Below, piece after piece: positions 1-7,099 of a stretch of 7,739 nucleotides of DNA (positions are counted from its first letter, which is position 1; every line of letters starts with the position of its first letter). The stretch is from an uncultured Megamonas sp. (GTDB taxonomy: Bacteria > Bacillota > Negativicutes > Selenomonadales > Selenomonadaceae). The position numbers and the translations under genes were made by a program. Below the pieces are notes generated by a model. It ran no database searches. It was not told the DNA's origin and was given only the letters and a program-made list of their open reading frames with translations. Where the stretch lies: the NCBI GenBank assembly GCA_900554895.1, contig USIX01000108.1, positions 1-7,739 of the forward strand. The letters are read 5' to 3'.

Positions 1-29
1 TTGCAATTATAAAAATAAATTTATATAAT
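1..29 (+). promoter_or_regulatory. Probable sigma-A promoter for the HPr gene
   Basis: A -35-like TTGCAA (1-6) is followed after exactly 17 nt by a perfect TATAAT -10 (24-29). The spacing is optimal for a housekeeping sigma factor, and the predicted transcript would start about 30 nt before the HPr start codon. The surroundings are very AT-rich, so chance -10 matches are easy. The -35 lies at the very edge of the window, so upstream elements cannot be judged. Confidence 0.55.
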
Positions 30-68
30 TAATTTATTATAAAAATTTGTAAAAGGGAAGTTGATTTT

Positions 69-335
69 ATGGAAGCAACAGTTACTATATTAAATAAATC
101 AGGTGTTCATGCCCGTCCGGCAGCGATGATGGCTCAAATGGGTCGTCGTTATAAATCCAAAATCACTTATACAGCCAAAGGACAGACGGTAGACGGCAAG
201 AACATTATTCCGATAACGAGTGTAGGCATGACTTGCGGCACGCAGGTAATTATAAGAGCAGAGGGTGAAGATGAAAAAGAGGCAGTTGCGGCTCTGACTG
301 AACTTATAAATAATCGTTTCGGCGAACACCAGTAA
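69..335 (+). CDS. HPr-family phosphocarrier protein lacking the regulatory serine
   Basis: This 88-residue cytoplasmic protein has the length and fold signature of HPr, which passes phosphate from enzyme I (PtsI) to the sugar-specific EIIA proteins of the phosphotransferase system. The phosphorylation-site motif GVHARPA is intact, with the acceptor His14 and the supporting Arg16. In Firmicute HPr a second site, Ser46 in a KSIMGVMSLG-type stretch, is phosphorylated by HPr kinase for CcpA-dependent catabolite repression. The equivalent position here is Asn45 (GKNIIPITSVGM), so that regulation should be absent. This is the mirror image of Crh, which keeps the serine and loses the histidine. A GGGAAG ribosome binding site (55-60) lies 8 nt before the ATG. 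No ptsI neighbour is visible, and the next gene has its own leader. It could be a true sugar PTS HPr or an NPr-like regulatory phosphocarrier. Family assignment is secure, the precise partner is not. Confidence 0.93.
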   Translation: MEATVTILNKSGVHARPAAMMAQMGRRYKSKITYTAKGQTVDGKNIIPITSVGMTCGTQVIIRAEGEDEKEAVAALTELINNRFGEHQ

Positions 336-368
336 TCGTTTTCTGAGCGTTATACTTAAATATTGCAG

Positions 369-397
369 TTGTTTTTGTTGCCGTTTTATGCTAATAT
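369..397 (+). promoter_or_regulatory. Candidate promoter of the valS T-box transcript
   Basis: TTGTTT (369-374) and TAATAT (392-397) are separated by 17 nt, and the -10 carries an upstream TG (389-390), giving an extended -10 form. Transcription would begin around 404, about 25 nt before T-box stem I, which is the expected arrangement. An overlapping alternative is TTGCCG (378-383) with TATACA (402-407) at 18-nt spacing. Sequence alone cannot choose between them. Confidence 0.45.
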
Positions 398-429
398 AAC
401 ATATACAATTTTAATGAAATTTTAATGTT

Positions 430-671
430 GGTTAAAGACGATGAAGAAGAGAGTACGGATATGGACGGACTGAACAGAGAGAAAATTATAAGCTGAAAAA
501 TTTTCCTGTCCGGTATCTGGAAAGTAGCTTTGGAGTTCTCGTGCTGAAATAATATTAGGTATGAGCGCAGATACAGCGTTAAGTAATGAAGTTCTGAATT
601 TACTTATCAGAAAAAATTAGGTGGTACCGCGAAATGTCTCTTTCGTCCTTTTGGATGAAGGAGATTTTTTT
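430..671 (+). promoter_or_regulatory. T-box riboswitch, valine-specific (valS leader)
   Basis: This is a tRNA-sensing leader that lets transcription continue into valS when tRNA-Val is uncharged. Stem I is readable. A lower helix pairs the ACGA..GAA region (438-446) with TTCTCGT (536-542). The AGTA loop E-like motif (452-455) faces the specifier loop. Upper helices pair GATA 458-461 with TATC 514-517, CGGAC 466-470 with GTCCG 508-512, and GAAAATT 481-487 with AATTTTC 499-505. The specifier loop holds GTA (524-526), a valine codon, in the usual GAA-NNN-purine context. The T-box core AGGTGGTACCGCG (619-631) contains TGGT (622-625), complementary to an ACCA tRNA 3' end. The intrinsic terminator follows directly. 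A second valine triplet, GTT at 535-537, falls in the paired lower stem and is less likely to be the specifier. Structure was drawn by eye. Confidence 0.93.
636..671 (+). terminator. Regulated intrinsic terminator of the valS T-box
   Basis: A 13-bp stem with a few G-U pairs (636-648 with 653-665) closes a TTTT loop (649-652) and is followed by a run of T (665-671). It competes with the antiterminator formed by the T-box core just upstream (619-631). Its position explains why an in-frame ATG at 634 cannot be the valS start: it is part of the leader RNA. Confidence 0.9.
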
Positions 672-725
672 ATTTATTCAAGTTAAATCGAGAAATCAAT
701 TATTCAATTTTGTTCAGATTTTATT

Positions 726-731
726 AGGAGG
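726..731 (+). promoter_or_regulatory. valS ribosome binding site
   Basis: A perfect AGGAGG lies 7 nt before the ATG at 739. It decides the start of valS against the in-frame ATG at 634, which sits inside the T-box terminator and has no Shine-Dalgarno sequence. Confidence 0.93.
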
Positions 732-738
732 ATTTTTA

Positions 739-3393
739 ATGGAAGAAACTAATATTCCGAAAGTTTACGACCCGCAGTCGTTTGAAAAAAAATGGTATCA
801 ATATTGGGAAGAGCATAAATTATTCCACGCTGAAGTGGATAAATCGAAAAAACCGTTCAGCATCGTTATGCCGCCGCCGAACGTAACGGGACAGCTGCAT
901 ATGGGACATGCTATGGACAATACGCTTCAGGATATTTTAATCCGTTTCAGAAGAATGCAGGGATATAATACTTTATGGATGCCGGGGACTGACCATGCAG
1001 GTATTGCTACACAGGCGAAAGTTGATGCGGCGCTGCGCGAAGAAGGAAAATCCCGCTATGATATCGGCCGTGATGCTTTTTTGCAGCGTGCCTGGGCATG
1101 GAAGGAAAAATACGGCAATCGTATAAAATATCAAATTCGTACGCTCGGTTCGTCCTGTGATTGGGACAGAGAACGTTTCACTATGGATGAAGGCTGCAGT
1201 CATGCCGTACGGGAAGTATTTGTACAATTATATAAAAAAGGACTTATTTATCAGGGCAAGCGTATAACGAACTGGTGTCCGCACTGCAACACGGCTCTTA
1301 GCGATATTGAAGTTGAACACCAGACGGAAGCAGGTCATCTGTATCATATAAAATATCAAGTGGAAGGCGAAGATAAATTCGTAGAAATTGCTACGACCCG
1401 TCCGGAAACAATGTTCGGCGATACGGGCGTTGCCGTTCATCCTGATGATGAACGTTATAAAGATTTAGTAGGCAAGACTTTGATTTTGCCGGTTGTCGGT
1501 CGTCGTATTCCGCTGTTTGCTGACAGCTATGTTGACCCGCAGTTCGGTACTGGTGCCGTAAAAGTTACGCCGGCACATGACCCGAATGACTTTGATATGG
1601 GACAGCGTCATAATCTGGAACAGATAGTCGTAATCAATAATGATGGCACTATGGCTGATAATACGAGCAAATATGCAGGACTAGACCGCTATGAATGCAG
1701 AAAACAGCTTGTTGCCGATTTAAAAGAAGCAGGATATCTTCTGAGTATTGAAGAGCATGAGCATTCCGTGGGTCATTGTTCCCGCTGCTCGGCTACTGTT
1801 GAACCGCTCGTTTCCAAACAGTGGTTTGTAAAAATGGAATCTTTGGCAGCTCCTGCCGTTGAGGCCGTGAAATCCGGCAGAATTAAATTCATTCCGGAAA
1901 GATTTTCCAAGATTTACTGCAACTGGCTGGAAAATATCCGCGACTGGTGTATTTCACGTCAGCTCTGGTGGGGACATCGTATTCCGGCTTGGTACTGCGA
2001 CGACTGCGGTGCGACAATCGTAGAAAATGAAGATGTAAAAGTATGCCCGCATTGCGGCTCTGAGCATATACATCAGGATGAGGACGTGCTTGATACATGG
2101 TTCAGTTCTGGTCTCTGGCCGTTTGAAACAATGGGCTGGCCGGAAGATACGGAGGAATTGAAGCATTTTTATCCGACGAGCGTACTCGTTACGGGTTACG
2201 ATATTATTTTCTTCTGGGTTGCCCGTATGGTTATGATGGGACTGGAATTCGGTAAGGATATTCCGTTTAAGTATGTATTCATTCATGGTCTGGTTCGCGA
2301 CAGCCAGGGTCGTAAGATGAGTAAATCGCTCGGCAACGGTATCGACCCGGTAGAAGTAATCGACAAATATGGTGCCGATACGCTCCGTTTTATGCTCATT
2401 ACGGGCAATACGCCGGGTAATGATATGCGTTTTTATTGGGAACGTGTAGAGTCGGCACGCAATTTTGCCAATAAATTATGGAATGCGTCCCGTTTCATGC
2501 TCATGAACCTTGAAGGTTTTGATAAATCGTTTGTACCGCAGGAAGAAGATTTCACATTGGCGGATAAATGGATTTTGAGCCGTTATGCCAAGACAGCTAT
2601 CAGCGTAACGAACAATCTGGAAAAATTTGAGCTGGGAGAAGCAGGCCGTTCATTATATGATTTCATTTGGAATGAATTCTGTGACTGGTATATTGAACTT
2701 AGCAAGGCACGTCTTTATGACAAGGAAAATGAATTGCCGCGCAAAGTGGCTCAGTATGTACTTAATTATGTGCTGGAACGTACTCTCCGTCTTTTACATC
2801 CGTTTATGCCGTTTATCACGGAAGAAATCTGGCAGCATATACCGCATGAAGGCATCAGCGTTATGACGGCACAGTGGCCGACCGGTGAAGAAGGCAAAAT
2901 CGATGAAACAAGCGAAACGCAGATGACGGCTATCATGGAAACGATAAAAGCAATCCGCAATATGAGAGCGGAAGTAAATGCTGTACCGAGCAAGAAAACG
3001 GAAGTTATTTTGCATTTTACGGATAAATCGCTGCGGGCTGTATTTGCAGACAACGAAAATTATTTTAAAGCATTGGCAAGTGCGTCTCAAACAACTATAT
3101 GGGAAGACGAAAACAGCAAACCGCAAAATGCCATGACGGCAGTAGTAAGCGGTGTAGAAGTATATCTGCCGCTTGCAGGTCTTATTGATGTAGAAAAAGA
3201 GACGGCACGTCTTGATAAAGAACTTAAAACTCTGGATAAAGAAGTGGCACGTCTTGATAAGAAATTATCCAATGCAGGCTTTTTAGCGAAAGCACCTGCA
3301 GAGATTGTCGCCAAAGAACAGGAAAAATTAAAAGGCTATGAAGAAAAACGTGAAGCAGTAAAACAACGTTTGGCATATTTGGCAACTATTTGA
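739..3393 (+). CDS. valS: Valine--tRNA ligase
   Basis: Cytoplasmic class Ia aminoacyl-tRNA synthetase that activates valine with ATP, charges tRNA-Val, and edits mischarged threonine. With the start at 739 it has 884 residues, normal for bacterial ValRS. The HIGH motif appears as HMGH (54-57) after PPPNVTG. The CP1 editing domain carries the typical ATTRPET stretch near 218-224. Cysteine pairs at 180/183, 347/350, 420/423 and 436/439 look like zinc-ribbon elements. KMSKS is at 526-530 (KMSKSLGNG). An anticodon-binding helical domain follows, and residues about 815-882 form the charged C-terminal coiled-coil arm typical of ValRS and absent from IleRS. It is preceded by a valine-specific T-box and a perfect AGGAGG. 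Extending the frame upstream to 634 would add 35 residues encoded by leader RNA and is rejected. All expected motifs are present. Confidence 0.98.
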   Translation: MEETNIPKVYDPQSFEKKWYQYWEEHKLFHAEVDKSKKPFSIVMPPPNVTGQLHMGHAMDNTLQDILIRFRRMQGYNTLWMPGTDHAGIATQAKVDAALREEGKSRYDIGRDAFLQRAWAWKEKYGNRIKYQIRTLGSSCDWDRERFTMDEGCSHAVREVFVQLYKKGLIYQGKRITNWCPHCNTALSDIEVEHQTEAGHLYHIKYQVEGEDKFVEIATTRPETMFGDTGVAVHPDDERYKDLVGKTLILPVVGRRIPLFADSYVDPQFGTGAVKVTPAHDPNDFDMGQRHNLEQIVVINNDGTMADNTSKYAGLDRYECRKQLVADLKEAGYLLSIEEHEHSVGHCSRCSATVEPLVSKQWFVKMESLAAPAVEAVKSGRIKFIPERFSKIYCNWLENIRDWCISRQLWWGHRIPAWYCDDCGATIVENEDVKVCPHCGSEHIHQDEDVLDTWFSSGLWPFETMGWPEDTEELKHFYPTSVLVTGYDIIFFWVARMVMMGLEFGKDIPFKYVFIHGLVRDSQGRKMSKSLGNGIDPVEVIDKYGADTLRFMLITGNTPGNDMRFYWERVESARNFANKLWNASRFMLMNLEGFDKSFVPQEEDFTLADKWILSRYAKTAISVTNNLEKFELGEAGRSLYDFIWNEFCDWYIELSKARLYDKENELPRKVAQYVLNYVLERTLRLLHPFMPFITEEIWQHIPHEGISVMTAQWPTGEEGKIDETSETQMTAIMETIKAIRNMRAEVNAVPSKKTEVILHFTDKSLRAVFADNENYFKALASASQTTIWEDENSKPQNAMTAVVSGVEVYLPLAGLIDVEKETARLDKELKTLDKEVARLDKKLSNAGFLAKAPAEIVAKEQEKLKGYEEKREAVKQRLAYLATI

Positions 3394-3422
3394 TTATTTT
3401 GTGATGAAAGGCTAAAGATGAA

Positions 3423-4730
3423 ATGAATTATCAGGAATCATTGGCTTATCTGGACGAGCTTAGTACATTCGGTACTAAGCTCGGACTGAGCCGTATTGAA
3501 AAATTGGTAGGCTATTTGGATAATCCGCAGCTGCATTATAAGACTATTCACGTAACCGGTACAAATGGCAAAGGGTCGGTATCATCCATGCTGTCAAGTG
3601 TACTTACAATGTCCAATATAAAAACGGGACTGTACATTTCACCGCATCTTGTATCGTATACGGAACGCATTCAGATTGACGGCTGTCCTATAACGGAGGA
3701 AGCATTTGCCGACTGTATCAGCGCCGTTAGGACTTTTGCTGATAAAATGGTCAGAGAAGGAGAAGAGTCGCCAACACAGTTTGAAGTAATAACAGCGGCA
3801 GCTTTTTTGTATTTTGCTATCAATAAAGTGGAATATGCGGTTATTGAAGTAGGACTCGGCGGTTTGCTTGATTCTACCAATGTGGTGAAACCGGAAGTAT
3901 GCGTGATAACGAACGTGACGCTGGAACATGCTGCACTTTGCGGCGGTACTTTGGAAGGTGTGGCCAGACACAAGGCAGGCATTATAAAGGATGGAGTGCC
4001 GGTTGTAACGGCGGCCAAGGGAATACCGATGGAAATCATTATGCAGACGGCAGAGGAAAAAAGCTCCGATATTTTTATAGCAGGCAGTGATTTTTCATCC
4101 ACATACATTACTTTTGACGGACAGTATCAATATTTACGGTTTTTATGCGAGCTTACCGGCAAAAATTTTGACTATAAATTAAAAATGCTCGGCGACCATC
4201 AGATAGAAAACAGTTCGCTGGCGATAATGACGGCAGGTATATTGTCCAATAATGACGAACGTATAAATGAGCAGAATATAATCGATGGATTGGCAACGGC
4301 AAAATGGCCGGCACGTTTTGAACCGTTGAAAGTGAACGGACAGTTCTATGTTATTGACGGTGCGCATAATCCGGCGGGAATGAGTATTTTCCGTAAAAAT
4401 CTGGATAAATACTATCCTGAAGGAAAACGTGTCATACTTTTAGGCATTTTAAAAGATAAGGATATAGATGCCATGCTTGATTATCTGCTTAGAGACGATG
4501 ATGAGATTATTATCACGACACCGGACTCAGAGCGGAAGGCTTCACCGGAATATATTGCACAAAAAATTCAAAATCATCACGTAGAGCTTTTCGCCAATAT
4601 GTATGAAGCATTAGAAGCCGCAAAGCATCTGGCAAATAAGGAAAAACTGCTGTGTATTACCGGCTCTTTATATTTAACGGGAGAATTAAGACAGGCTTTA
4701 GTTGATGAATTGAAAAACATGAGTAAATGA
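3423..4730 (+). CDS. folC: Bifunctional folylpolyglutamate synthase / dihydrofolate synthase (FolC)
   Basis: Cytoplasmic Mur-ligase-family enzyme that adds glutamate to dihydropteroate and/or tetrahydrofolates in an ATP-dependent reaction. The 435 residues match the family length. The P-loop is TGTNGKGSV (GTNGKGS at 46-52). Lys184 in KAGI is the position carbamylated in Mur-type ligases. DGAHNP (312-317) is the hallmark of the C-terminal domain. Two usually conserved sites differ: the common GGRLDATN-type motif reads GGLLDSTN (146-153, Arg to Leu at 148), and the usual Asp-His of the central domain is Glu168-His169. Both may be lineage variants. A GAAAGG ribosome binding site (3406-3411) lies 11 nt before the ATG. 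The gene begins 29 nt after valS with no terminator visible between them, so co-transcription under the T-box is likely. The valS-folC pairing is common in Firmicutes. Confidence 0.95.
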   Translation: MNYQESLAYLDELSTFGTKLGLSRIEKLVGYLDNPQLHYKTIHVTGTNGKGSVSSMLSSVLTMSNIKTGLYISPHLVSYTERIQIDGCPITEEAFADCISAVRTFADKMVREGEESPTQFEVITAAAFLYFAINKVEYAVIEVGLGGLLDSTNVVKPEVCVITNVTLEHAALCGGTLEGVARHKAGIIKDGVPVVTAAKGIPMEIIMQTAEEKSSDIFIAGSDFSSTYITFDGQYQYLRFLCELTGKNFDYKLKMLGDHQIENSSLAIMTAGILSNNDERINEQNIIDGLATAKWPARFEPLKVNGQFYVIDGAHNPAGMSIFRKNLDKYYPEGKRVILLGILKDKDIDAMLDYLLRDDDEIIITTPDSERKASPEYIAQKIQNHHVELFANMYEALEAAKHLANKEKLLCITGSLYLTGELRQALVDELKNMSK

Positions 4731-4746
4731 ACTGCTAAAAAACAGT

Positions 4747-4752
4747 GGGTGA
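4747..4752 (+). promoter_or_regulatory. Ribosome binding site deciding the O-antigen ligase start
   Basis: GGGTGA matches the 3' part of the anti-Shine-Dalgarno complement (AGGAGGTGA register) and sits 4 nt before the GTG at 4757. The other in-frame GTG, at 4745, overlaps this element and has no Shine-Dalgarno sequence of its own. The match is modest, so the choice is a preference and not proof. Confidence 0.5.
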
Positions 4753-4756
4753 AGAT

Positions 4757-6046
4757 GTGAATATATTTAAAAAAAATAGATTTAACAATGACTGCAAGCG
4801 GCTGATGTTTTACATTGTAGCAGCATTACTGTTCATGCTGCCGTTTTCTTATGAAATATCTAGTCTCTTGCTGGTGGCGGGCTGGCTTGTCTACATTTAT
4901 AAATCTGTAAGAGGATTTTTTGAATGGCAGAGAACACCGTTTGATTTTCCGATAGCCGTTTTTGTAGTGATATCATTTTTGTCCGTATTTGTTTCACCAG
5001 ACCCTGCATTCAGTTTTTATAATTGTTACAATTTAGTAGGAAGATATGTACTTACATATTATTTGGTAGTACAAAGTTTAAACAGTAAAGATATTAAACA
5101 GGTACGGATTTTACCGGATAAAAATAAACATGTAGTCAGAGTAGCACTTTTGGAACAAATAAAAATATTTCTGTATGTTATGTGCCTGTCGCTTTTTATA
5201 GTGATTGTATACGGCTTTTTACAGGCTTTTTTGGGTATAGGACTGACGTCAGAAGCAATGGTATGGACGGATAATGCCATATTTCCGGGATTGAAAACGC
5301 GAGTGTTTTCCACTTGGCAAAATCCTAATCTTTTAGGTGGTTATTTGGATTTTATATTAGGTCTATTGATGGGCATATTCGTTGTAATTAAAAATAAAAA
5401 TGTACGAATTGCCATAGGCATTTTATTTTGCTTGGCAGCATTTTGTCTGACTTTAACGTATGCCCGTGGTGCGTGTATCAGCATTGCCGCAGTAATGGCC
5501 GTTTATGGAGCTTTGTACAATCGTAAAATGCTTATCGGGCTGATTGTTTTGGCGGCAGTATTGTTGATAAGCGATACAGCTCTAGTGGAGAGAATGACAT
5601 CCGTATTTACGAAACTGGACACTTCTTCAGAAATGCGGCTGGCTTTTTGGGAAAGTACTATTGCCATGATTTTGGACCATCCGCTGCTCGGTATAGGCTG
5701 GGGTGCATATTTTATGGTATATCCTACTTATGATTATTATATGCAGGGAAATTTTATCAAAATTGTTCATGCACATAATATGTACCTGAATTTCATGGCG
5801 GAAATCGGGTTATTCGGTTTTGTGAGCTTTATGGTGTATTATTTCGGCATAATCTATAAAGCCTTTAAAACGCAGATTGCAGATATAGAACCGCTCAATA
5901 AAGGCGTTATGCTGGGCATAGGGCTGGGCATGAGCGCGCTTGCTCTTAACGGTTTTACGGATTATGTAATGTTTAATACAGAATTATCAATGCTGATATG
6001 GTTTTTTTCCGGTGTTGCTGTAATATTGGGTAAAAAAAATATATAG
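4757..6046 (+). CDS. O-antigen ligase/polymerase-family membrane protein (WaaL/Wzy_C-like)
   Basis: A polytopic inner-membrane protein of about 429 residues with roughly ten to twelve hydrophobic segments. Family signatures are NPNLLGGYLDF after an extracytoplasmic loop, a TYARGA segment with Arg237, and HPLLGIGWGAYF followed by HAHNMYLNFMAEIGLFGF with His338/His340. WaaL-type ligases use a conserved Arg and His in these regions to transfer undecaprenyl-diphosphate-linked O-polysaccharide to lipid A-core in the periplasm. Wzy polymerases and protein O-oligosaccharyl transferases share the same domain, so the acceptor is not certain. The start GTG 4757 is chosen on its GGGTGA site; an upstream GTG at 4745 would add four residues. 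It follows folC by only 26 nt with no terminator seen, suggesting it belongs to the valS-folC transcript. Its presence argues for an outer membrane. Confidence 0.85.
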   Translation: MNIFKKNRFNNDCKRLMFYIVAALLFMLPFSYEISSLLLVAGWLVYIYKSVRGFFEWQRTPFDFPIAVFVVISFLSVFVSPDPAFSFYNCYNLVGRYVLTYYLVVQSLNSKDIKQVRILPDKNKHVVRVALLEQIKIFLYVMCLSLFIVIVYGFLQAFLGIGLTSEAMVWTDNAIFPGLKTRVFSTWQNPNLLGGYLDFILGLLMGIFVVIKNKNVRIAIGILFCLAAFCLTLTYARGACISIAAVMAVYGALYNRKMLIGLIVLAAVLLISDTALVERMTSVFTKLDTSSEMRLAFWESTIAMILDHPLLGIGWGAYFMVYPTYDYYMQGNFIKIVHAHNMYLNFMAEIGLFGFVSFMVYYFGIIYKAFKTQIADIEPLNKGVMLGIGLGMSALALNGFTDYVMFNTELSMLIWFFSGVAVILGKKNI

Positions 6047-6083
6047 TGTTTGTACCTGTTGTGTTAATAAAATTTCTATTTTA

Positions 6084-6226
6084 CGTTCATTTTTCTTTGT
6101 GCCGGCAAAGAAAAATTGCCCGGCGCAATATAAAAATAAATTAAGAAATATTTTTTTATATTGTGCTGAACCGGCACTTATAAAAAAGTTTTTGTGTTTC
6201 TTTTGTTGTCAAAAGAAAAATGAACG
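6084..6226. repeat. 143-bp composite palindromic element (MITE-like or structured intergenic repeat)
   Basis: The ends form a perfect 15-bp inverted repeat: 6084-6098 against 6212-6226, with CGTTCA outermost. Nested inside, GTGCCGG (6099-6105) pairs with CCGGCAC (6171-6177), and 6123-6136 pairs with 6153-6166 (14 bp, one G-U as RNA). Two competing local hairpins also exist. One has 10-bp perfect arms, 6090-6099 and 6106-6115, around TGCCGG. The other has 9-bp perfect arms, 6197-6205 and 6210-6218, around TTGT. No coding frame of note lies in it and no transposase is nearby. It lies between the ligase gene and rex and ends 44 nt before the rex start. No clear target-site duplication or T-tailed terminator was found. 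Whether it is multicopy cannot be told from one window. Confidence 0.8.
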
Positions 6227-6256
6227 ATAAAGCATTATGGTAAAAATCAAGCCTTA

Positions 6257-6262
6257 GAGGAG
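6257..6262 (+). promoter_or_regulatory. Ribosome binding site deciding the rex start
   Basis: GAGGAG, continuing as GAGGAGTGA, lies 8 nt before the GTG at 6271. The in-frame GTG at 6262 overlaps this site itself and so cannot use it, which makes 6271 the likely start. Confidence 0.8.
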
Positions 6263-6270
6263 TGAATACA

Positions 6271-6897
6271 GTGAAGGAACAAGCTATTTCAAAAGCTACA
6301 ATCGACAGATTGCCGTTATATTATAGAACTTTAAGAATGGCACAAGATGATGGAATGGACATAATATCATCGGAAGAGTTAGGACGGCGTTTGGTGCTGA
6401 CACCGGAACAGATTCGCAAAGATTTAGCGTTATTCGGACAGTTTGGCAAAAAAGGTGTCGGCTATTATGTTAACGAACTTAAATTTAATGTAGGTAAAAT
6501 TCTAGGGCTTGATAATCACTGGAACATTGCTATTGTGGGAATTGGTCATTTGGGCGTTGCGCTTGCCAACTATCAGAATTTTATTGCGCTCGGCTTCAAT
6601 CTAGTGGCATTGTTTGATAATGACCCGAGTGTCATCGGTAAAACTGTAAATCATGTAAAAATAAAAAGCATAGACGAACTTCCGAAAGTCGTAGCCAAAT
6701 TAAAAATAGACATAGGCGTTATAGCAGTACCGGCGCAGTTTGCCCAATCCGTTGCAGATAAATTAGTTAAAGCCAAAATAAAGGGAATTTGGAATTTTGC
6801 CCCGATAAAAATGAAAGTTCCCGACGATGTAAAAATTGTCAATGAGGATTTATCAGTCGGGCTTAGCAGATTATCGTATTATATTACAGGAAAATAA
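6271..6897 (+). CDS. rex: Redox-sensing transcriptional repressor Rex
   Basis: Homodimeric cytoplasmic repressor that binds DNA when NADH/NAD+ is low and releases it as NADH rises, controlling fermentation and respiration genes. It has 208 residues from GTG 6271. The N-terminal winged helix begins with LPLYYRTL and includes SSEELGRRL and the recognition region IRKDLALFGQFGKKGVGY. The Rossmann nucleotide-binding motif is GIGHLG (90-95), where many family members have GxGNLG. The FDNDP segment at 115-119 follows the second strand and is where adenine-ribose contacts are made. The C-terminal NEDLSVGLSRLSYYI helix is the domain-swapped segment of Rex dimers. The neighbouring CoA-transferase gene is a plausible fermentation target. 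I could not find a convincing Rex operator (TTGTTAA-N4-TTAACAA type) in either flanking region, nor a good promoter directly upstream. Family assignment is firm. Confidence 0.97.
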   Translation: MKEQAISKATIDRLPLYYRTLRMAQDDGMDIISSEELGRRLVLTPEQIRKDLALFGQFGKKGVGYYVNELKFNVGKILGLDNHWNIAIVGIGHLGVALANYQNFIALGFNLVALFDNDPSVIGKTVNHVKIKSIDELPKVVAKLKIDIGVIAVPAQFAQSVADKLVKAKIKGIWNFAPIKMKVPDDVKIVNEDLSVGLSRLSYYITGK

Positions 6898-6935
6898 CCG
6901 ATTTATTGACGGTAAAACTTGACGCTTTTCCCTTG

Positions 6936-6963
6936 TAGTGGTATGCTTTTGTTAGTGGTATGC
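6936..6963 (+). repeat. Tandem 11-bp direct repeats, TAGTGGTATGC x2
   Basis: TAGTGGTATGC occurs at 6936-6946 and again at 6953-6963, start to start 17 nt apart. Both copies follow a TTGT or TTGT-T stretch. The pair lies just after rex and about 190-220 nt before the CoA-transferase start, so it could be a tandem protein-binding site or a relic repeat. No palindromic symmetry is seen. Function unknown. Confidence 0.65.
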
Positions 6964-7063
6964 GTTATTGTTTATTTACAAATGACGTGTTGATTTTTCA
7001 TAATTTTTATTTATTAATATTAAGTATAATTATAAATAAAAAATTTATACTGTAAATGGTATA

Positions 7064-7078
7064 ATAATCTTTGATTAT
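7064..7078. promoter_or_regulatory. Possible operator, ATAATC-TTT-GATTAT inverted repeat
   Basis: A perfect 6-bp inverted repeat with a 3-bp spacer overlaps the -35 box (7071-7076) of the CoA-transferase promoter and the end of the upstream -10-like box. The position would suit a repressor site. It does not resemble the Rex consensus, and the AT-rich setting makes chance symmetry plausible. Confidence 0.3.
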
Positions 7079-7099
7079 CATGCAGTAGAATGGTATAAT
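7071..7099 (+). promoter_or_regulatory. Probable promoter of the CoA-transferase gene
   Basis: TTGATT (7071-7076), a 17-nt spacer and TATAAT (7094-7099) with an extended TG (7091-7092) form a near-ideal sigma-A promoter. Transcription would start near 7106, leaving a leader of about 47 nt with an AAGGAGG ribosome binding site. This predicts strong expression, as expected for a fermentation enzyme. Confidence 0.75.

Larger units (their letters stand above)
7055..7099 (+). repeat. Direct repeats AATGGTATAAT x2, each an extended -10 box
   Basis: AATGGTATAAT occurs at 7055-7065 and 7089-7099, 34 nt apart. Each contains TGGTATAAT, a consensus TATAAT with the extended TG. The downstream copy has a good -35; the upstream copy has none (AT-rich sequence at the expected place). 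Either there are two start sites or the upstream copy is a binding or decoy sequence. Confidence 0.65.

Noticed and set aside
425..496. A 23-codon open frame (start MLVKDDEEES) that could be a leader peptide
   Set aside because: It has no ribosome binding site and coincides with T-box stem I, whose conserved pairing explains the sequence.
634..738. N-terminal extension of valS from the ATG at 634
   Set aside because: It lies inside the T-box terminator, lacks a Shine-Dalgarno sequence, and a perfect AGGAGG precedes the ATG at 739, which begins a typical ValRS N-terminus.
3671..4108. 145-codon minus-strand open frame inside folC, and similar antisense frames within valS
   Set aside because: They mirror the codon structure of well-supported genes, have no recognisable domains and no credible start signals.
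4732..4746. Short ACTG/CAGT hairpin between folC and the ligase gene as a terminator
   Set aside because: Only 4 bp of stem with no T-run; it overlaps the translation start region and is likely chance.
6090..6115. The 10-bp perfect hairpin as an intrinsic terminator of the ligase gene
   Set aside because: It is AT-rich in the stem base and has no T-run after the 3' arm; it is better explained as part of the larger palindromic element.
6206..6241. rex promoter with TTGTCA (6206-6211) as -35
   Set aside because: No acceptable -10 lies at 16-18 nt; the nearest candidate, TATGGT at 6236, is 24 nt away.
6968..6981. TTGT-N6-ACAA as a Rex operator
   Set aside because: Total length is 14 bp where Rex sites need 18, and the inner bases are not symmetrical.
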